Shown here in pieces: positions 58,911-64,000 of a DNA stretch of 64,000 nucleotides (position 1 is the first letter of the stretch; every line of letters starts with the position of its first letter). The position numbers were made by a program, and so were the translations under genes. Below the pieces are notes generated by a model. It was given only the letters and a program-made list of their open reading frames with translations. It was not told where the DNA came from and ran no database searches. Origin of the DNA: Bidens hawaiensis (Eukaryota; Streptophyta; Magnoliopsida; Asterales; Asteraceae); NCBI GenBank assembly GCA_021521415.1, contig JAIQDT010014643.1, positions 62,001 to 126,000 of the forward strand, read 5' to 3'.

Positions 58911-60655
58911 TTTTCACGAGTTTTTGCCAAACTAGTGTTGGTTAGAAAAACTATTTACCATTTTTGTGTTCATTGAGAACTATTTATCAAACTAATGTTT
59001 TTCACCCATTTTTCACTTTTTACTTTTAAATCAACATATTATTGTAATTTTATTTCTTCTATTAGTTAATCTATTATCTATTTTTATTTTATTTTTCTTA
59101 TATATTTTAATTTGATCAATACAATACATTTTTTTTCTCATTCAACCTTCTCTTATTTTTCTTTAGTTACTCGTTCTAAATCTTTCTTTTTTATTACTTC
59201 TCTTATTTGATTTTTTGAAAATATATAATTTTTTGTCGTTTTGTTTTTAGAATATATTGATCAGTTTATGAATTTTATTTTTCGGGTTTAGTTTTAGTAT
59301 CGTAACGGACATAACCAATTCCGATCGAATTTGTGTCAAATAGTAGCCACGACGTATGGGTTTTCCAACGCCCGAGTTTTATCAATTTAATTTGTTATTT
59401 TATATATTAAATATGTTCATTTTACAAATTTAATTTTCATGTTTAGTTCCGGTATCGTATAACCTAACCGATACTGGCCTAGTTCGCGTCGAATAGTCGC
59501 CGCAATTCCTGGGTTTTACCAACACCCGTGGTATATTTTTCTTATTTTTCCTCTTTAAATATGATATTTTACGATTTTTTTGTTTATTCCGGTACTATAG
59601 CGAACCTAGCCATTACTGATGGAATTGAATTCACGTTAGTATCATTTATGTTCCACGGTACCGGAACTAGGGGTGCAAACGAGCCGAGCCGAGCCCGAGC
59701 TCGACTAGGCTCGAGCTCAGCTCGTTTAACTTACATAGAGCTCAAGCTCGTGAGTAGATTCTAAAGCTTGAGCTCGACTCGGGCTCGGCTCGTTTATTAT
59801 TTATCAATTATTTTTTATATAATTATAATTATTTTATATATTGTTTTCTATTATAATATTATGTATAAAAATTTATTTAGTTACTTTTGTTTATTTTTTC
59901 AGGACATTATACATATTAATTAATTATTATTGAATATATATTTAAAAAAATTATATAAATGACAAGCTCGTTTAGGCTCGCGAGCGGCTCGAGCTAGATT
60001 ATTAAACGAGCTTACTTTTAGGCTCGAGCTCGGGCTTGGTCTCGATTAAGCTCGGCTCGATCGAGCTTTTTAACGAGCCTATCTCGAGTAGCTCGCGGGC
60101 AGCTCAGCTCATTTGCACCCCTAACCAGAACTAAACTCGAAAAATAAAATCATAAAATTAACATATTTAAAAAAAATAGCACTAAAAATCAGTAAAACTA
60201 TGTGTTGCGACGACTATTCGACACGAATAAAGTTTTATTAATTAGGTTCGTTACAGCACCTGAACTAAACCCAAAAGACAAACACCGTAAAATGAATATA
60301 TATTCTTTTAAAAAAGAAAAGGATAAGAAATTATATTAACTCAAAAGAAAATCAAACAAGAGAATACATAAAATAAAATAAAAAGATTTAGAAAAAAAAG
60401 AAAAGAAAATGTTGAATGAAAAAAAATATATAAAAAAGAAACTATTAGATTAATAAGATGAAAATATGTAAGTATGAAATAGAAATAGATAATGGATTAA
60501 CTAATAGAAGAAATAAAAATGCATTTATATGTTGATTTAAAAGTAAAAAGTAGAAAATGAGTGAAAAACACTAGTTTGGTAAATAGTTTTTAATGAACAC
60601 CAAAATGGTAAATAATTTTTTCACCAACACTAGTTTGGGAAAAACTTTTGTTTTC
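58911..60655. mobile_element. Long inverted-repeat element hosting an hAT MITE
   Basis: Outer arms pair over several hundred bases: left GAGTTTTTGCCAAACTAGTG and complement on the right ending TTGGGAAAAAC, then ATTTACCATTTTTGTGTTCA with its complement, and further AT-rich blocks inward. Between the arms, a roughly 140-156 bp unit (GTTTAGTT..GGTATCGTA....GGGTTTT.CCAACRCCCG) is repeated three times from 59285, 59441 and 59581. The third unit is interrupted by the hAT element at 59668. Superfamily not assigned. Confidence 0.6.
59668..60123. mobile_element. Non-autonomous hAT-like element made of GCTCGAGC repeats
   Basis: 456 bp with ends TAGGGGTGCAAACGAGC and GCTCATTTGCACCCCTA. An 8 bp duplication ACCGGAAC/ACCAGAAC (one difference) lies at 59660-59667 and 60124-60131. 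Both ends are dense in GAGCTCG, CTCGGCTCG and AGGCTCGAG palindromic words around an AT-rich centre, giving a self-complementary element. Confidence 0.85.
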
Positions 60656-60978
60656 ACCTTAGTTTTGGATGAGTTCGTTAGATATAAAATGGTGGTGCGG
60701 AAAAACCTAGCCCAATCAATTTTTTTATAATTAAATTTATATTCAAAAATAAAAAAAGTAATAATTGTTACATTATTGGAATCGGGGGTTTTGAAGTTTT
60801 TTTTATCATTATACCACTTTTTGCAAAAGTAACTATTGCTAACCGAGACGTCACACGTCGCACAACCTCCCCCCAATAAGCTTAGTTACCACTATGCATG
60901 GTCTAATTATCATGACTTGTGTAACCCATTGCATCACGCGAGCACACATCTAGATCTTTTGTTTTTCATGTCAATGAT

Positions 60979-61322
60979 TTGGTGGAAGTGCATAAGGTTT
61001 GTGGTGCGACGGGGAATAAAAGATTGATTATTCATGGAATTGTCATCATTACTTGTTGGAGGATTTGGCGGGCTAGGAATGAAAAGATTTTTTCGGGCAA
61101 GAACACTAAGGTGGCAGAAATGGTTGCGGATATAAAATCTTTGGGTTTTCTTTGGTACAAAAATAGATCTAAGATAGGGGTAGTGGATTGGAAAAGTTGG
61201 TGTTTATTTGATGTAACGTGATCGTTGGTTTTGGTTTTTGGCGTCTTTCTCCGTCTTGGTGATAGTCGTTGGTTGTGTCTGTTTTTAATGAAAGTCAATT
61301 TTCAAAAAAAAAAAAAAAAAAA
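60979..61322 (+). mobile_element. 5'-truncated L1-type LINE, C-terminus plus poly(A)
   Basis: The frame 60979-61221 reads IIHGIVIITCWRIWRARNEK, then KVAEMVADIKSLGFLWYKN and DWKSWCLFDVT before the stop. This is the C-terminal zf-RVT-type end of plant L1-like reverse transcriptases. An 80 bp 3' tail and a 19-nt poly(A) run (61304-61322) follow, as expected for target-primed insertion. No target duplication was identified. Confidence 0.75.
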
Positions 61323-62277
61323 TTGGTCAAAACTAGAAAACGAATATTTATGAAACCTAATTAATAATTAGTCAGTCTTTTCCTAAGTTTAACCAAGTGA
61401 CAAGTAAATTTGTAAAAAGGAAGTCAATAAATAGCAATCAAACTTCATAGCCGTTCAATTGAACTGATATAATTAGATAGGAAAAAATCACAACAATAAA
61501 ACAAAAGTAAAACTTAAATGATTGGTTTAAACCAATTCAATGTCTTTAGTAGAATAATATAAAATTTGTCATTAAATGATTCTCAATAATAAAGTTGGAC
61601 AAAAAATGTATCATGTAAGAAAAAGAAATTAAAAACTAAAAACATTAACAATTATTTATAAAAATGTTTTGAACGAAAGTGATAAATAAGATTAAACCAG
61701 ATTGATGAAAATATTTTTTTTATTAATTTTATTTTAAAATTTTCCATTCATTATTTCATTTAATGTGTTAGATCATAGCACGTTGTCACATTGACGATAG
61801 TTATGGTCGTCGGAAATTATATATTTAACAAGTACACTAATAAAATAATAAAAAACAAAGAGAAAGAAAACAAAATTTCTGAGCATGATGAGTCACGAAT
61901 CACGACATCATCAATCTCATTATTTAAAAGGAACATATCAAAAGGTGTATGTGACAAGTAAAAATAAACAAAATGTCCATCTCATCAATTTTTTTAGAAT
62001 ATTATTCTTAAATAATCTTAATTATGTCTTATTGACAAATAATAATCTTTTTCGAAACAGAACATCGGCTCTAACAATCCCGTCTCCGTCTATCAAAACA
62101 ACCGGAAATGTTTCAAAAAAGGTAGGCATTGGCTCGAGGCATTTTCTCTATCCCTTTTCCTTTCGGAGGAATTCAAAAATACTATGACGGCTCCGTTGTT
62201 ATATATATTTATTATATTTTTTTGTCTGTGATTTATCTGTCATTCAGCAATCTCAAAGTTGCTTTTTATTTGATCAA
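61323..62277. other. AT-rich spacer with no supported gene
   Basis: Contains a diverged copy of part of the 57866 tandem unit (about 61770-61900). The frame at 61885-62187 has no recognised domain. Confidence 0.4.
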
Positions 62278-62993
62278 ACTTCACACTAATGACAGCCCAA
62301 ATTAAAAATATATTTGTTTCCGACGGTTCGCGACTAACGAATGACTAACTGTGTTAGTTTTATGCTGAGGTGGCACCCAACCATCTTATTTGGCCGCAAC
62401 ACGCCAGAAACATGCAACTTGCCTCCAATCTCCCTGACACCGTTACTCTCTCTCTCTCTCACTCACTCACTCACTCACTCACTCACTCACTCTCTCTCCG
62501 ATCACTTTTCCGGCCACCTTCCCCTTCATTCGAAACCTGACCGACGTGTCGCCGTCGTTTTCTCCGATGAAGTCCACCATCCTCAATCGTGCACAATCGA
62601 GGTAATTGATATATCATTTGACTTGCTTTGATTCCGTTAATAAAAGCCATGTGTTTATTTTGTAAATCGTGTAACAATGATTTTGATTTTTTTTGAAAAT
62701 AACATTGGGTTCGGGTTCTAGGGTTTGGGCAAGGAAGAATATAAGATTTGCTTCGTTTTCTAATTTTTCAACGTGTTTTGCAGAGAGAGAGAGTGAGTGA
62801 GTGAGTGAGACAGTGTAACGATGTCGGGGAGAATTGAGACGAGTTGCAGTTTTCCAACGTGGTGCTGGTGGAGATGAAGGTGGACGGGTGCCACCTCAGC
62901 ATAAGACTAACGGAGTTAAATATTAGTTAGTTGCGGACCTTTAGAAACAAATACATCTTTAGCTGTGACTACCACTAGCAGAGTGTGAAATTG
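62278..62993. mobile_element. MULE-like inverted-repeat element upstream of NRX1
   Basis: Arms pair over more than 200 bp: TATTTGTTTCCGACGG, TTAGTTTTATGCTGAGGTGG then CACCC on the left with complements on the right, then GCAACTTGCCTCCAATCTCC, CCGTTAC and a (CT)n(CACT)n run mirrored by (GA)n(GTGA)n near 62785-62813. Between the arms a CTTTTCCGGCCACC-type segment with CG-rich triplets and a possible donor (GAG|GTAATTG at 62602) hints at a captured exon, but no protein was recognised. Target duplication not found. Confidence 0.6.
62462..62496. repeat. (CACT)n / (CT)n microsatellite
   Basis: ACTC tetramers flanked by CT dinucleotides, mirrored by GTGA repeats at about 62793-62810 in the opposite arm of the surrounding element. 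Confidence 0.85.
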
Positions 62994-63748
62994 GTATTGT
63001 TATTTGCCAACAAAGCATAATTGAACTTATTTAAAACCAATATTTCATTTTTTTTATAATGTCCATTATCAATCTCATTGATTAACACACCTTTTAATCA
63101 TTAGATGACAAAGTTTTCAACCAACAAAAAATTTTGATCAACAAATTTCGTCGGAAGCTGATACAAATCTAATTAGAAGCCAAAAAAAATCTCGTCGAAC
63201 GTGAAAACAAATCTCGTTGGACGCCTAAAAAATCTTGGCGGCTCCGATGATTTAAAAAGATAGTTAATGACCTAACAGTTTTATAATGTATGGCATAATC
63301 TTGTTAGTTGAAAACTCCGTCAGCTAATGATTAAAAAGTTTGGAGGTCAACAAAACTGAAAGGAGACATTACATTACAAGAAAAAAAAATAGTTGGTCAA
63401 ATTAACACTTTGTATAAATTAACTGATCAAGTGAACATTTTCGTCGCACAATTCATTTTCTGGTTCAATGACACGGGGTAATGACTAGACTTGGAACTTT
63501 ATGACGAAACTTAAGGTTTTTCAGTAATTGTGTTTTTTTATTACCGATAGCGTCAAAATTAATACGAATCGTGTAATTCCGAACATGACTAAAACTTAAA
63601 AAGAGAAGGAAGAAATTCTGATTTAAAGCGTGAGGAATATGCTCTCATTACTACCAACTTTCTTTCCAAGAAGTTGCTGAACTTTTTTGGCTTATTAAAA
63701 CCCCAAACGTTATTAACATTTTGGGTATAATCGGACTCGCAAATCGCA
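62994..63748 (+). promoter_or_regulatory. NRX1 upstream region
   Basis: 755 bp between the inverted-repeat element and the NRX1 start codon; no other gene seen. The proximal promoter and 5'UTR must lie here. No clear TATA box could be chosen. Confidence 0.4.
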
Positions 63749-63841
63749 ATGGCAGAAACTGTTGAGGTTGATGTTCACGATGTCCAGTCTCTCCTTTCGT
63801 CCGCTGAAAGAGATTACCTTGTTCGCAACAACGGTGATCAG
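63749..63841 (+). CDS. NRX1: Nucleoredoxin 1, first exon (gene continues beyond the window)
   Basis: ATG at 63749 opens 31 codons: MAETVEVDVHDVQSLLSSAE then RDYLVRNNGDQ. The exon ends at CAG|GTATTC (63841/63842). The pattern (D)xxSLLSSxxRDxLVRNxGxQ directly precedes the first thioredoxin-like domain in plant nucleoredoxin 1, so the next exon should encode VKV...LYFSA.WCGPC; it lies outside the window. NRX1 is a multi-domain thioredoxin-fold oxidoreductase in nucleus and cytosol that reduces disulphides in targets such as antioxidant enzymes. The identification rests on this short N-terminus alone. Confidence 0.75.
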
Positions 63842-64000
63842 GTATTCAATTTAATTAATATATGTCGGATCGATTTCACTGCTAACGGAAATTAGGTTTA
63901 CTCGGCTAGTTTATAGATGCACTAAGTGTTGACCTCTGAAATCGGATCATTTTATACAAATTGGTGGATCATATGTGACTGTTAGATCATCAGTTTCTTA
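63842..64000 (+). other. Start of NRX1 intron 1
   Basis: The intron begins GTATTCAATT and no acceptor followed by a thioredoxin-like frame is found before the window ends. Confidence 0.6.

Noticed and set aside
62341..62631. 96-codon frame with Ser/His/Thr repeats
   Set aside because: Mostly the translated (CACT)n and (CT)n microsatellite inside an inverted-repeat element.

Overview
This is nuclear DNA from a flowering plant, very probably a eudicot. The evidence is spliced genes with GT-AG introns, plant-type proteins (a PLS-class PPR protein, a GH28 polygalacturonase, plant VPS34, plant ARF1, nucleoredoxin), AT-rich spacers, and Ty3/Gypsy, Helitron, MULE, hAT, PIF/Harbinger and LINE relics packed together. 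The repeat families look like those of Asteraceae genomes, but that is an inference from style and was not tested.

Layout. 1-1642: right end of a PIF/Harbinger element carrying its Myb/SANT-like ORF1. 1.6-7.3 kb: old repeat debris with a 2.07 kb solo LTR. 7275-16406: a complete, apparently very young Ty3/Gypsy chromovirus-like retrotransposon (two 1918 bp LTRs, one uninterrupted 1535-codon gag-pol), inserted into a decayed Harbinger-type gene. 16.4-27.6 kb: gene-poor, with MITEs and tandem repeats. 27.8-30.1 kb (minus): ADP-ribosylation factor ARF1, six coding exons, 181 aa. 31.8-39.9 kb (minus): VPS34 class III phosphatidylinositol 3-kinase, 17 exons, 817 aa. Its second intron is swollen to 4.3 kb by a nest of four elements. 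40-50.3 kb: MULE, Helitron and solo-LTR nests. 51.3-53.4 kb (minus): a nine-exon polygalacturonase. 53.6-55.6 kb (minus): a single-exon PPR protein. 55.6-63.7 kb: repeats, including LINE 3' ends, a 0.43 kb tandem duplication, two hAT/MULE-type elements and a palindromic element. 63749-end (plus): first exon of nucleoredoxin 1.

ARF1 and VPS34 both act in membrane traffic (coat recruitment; PI3P for endosomal and autophagic sorting). The polygalacturonase acts in the cell wall, PPR proteins act on organelle RNA, and nucleoredoxin handles redox. They are ordinary neighbours, not an operon-like unit.

The most unusual signal is in the untranslated leader of the young retrotransposon (about 9431-9695). 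Four tandem stem-loops share an identical apical hairpin, while their basal stems differ in sequence yet stay paired, which looks like compensatory change. Each copy also contains the same upstream start codons. I know of no description of this structure.
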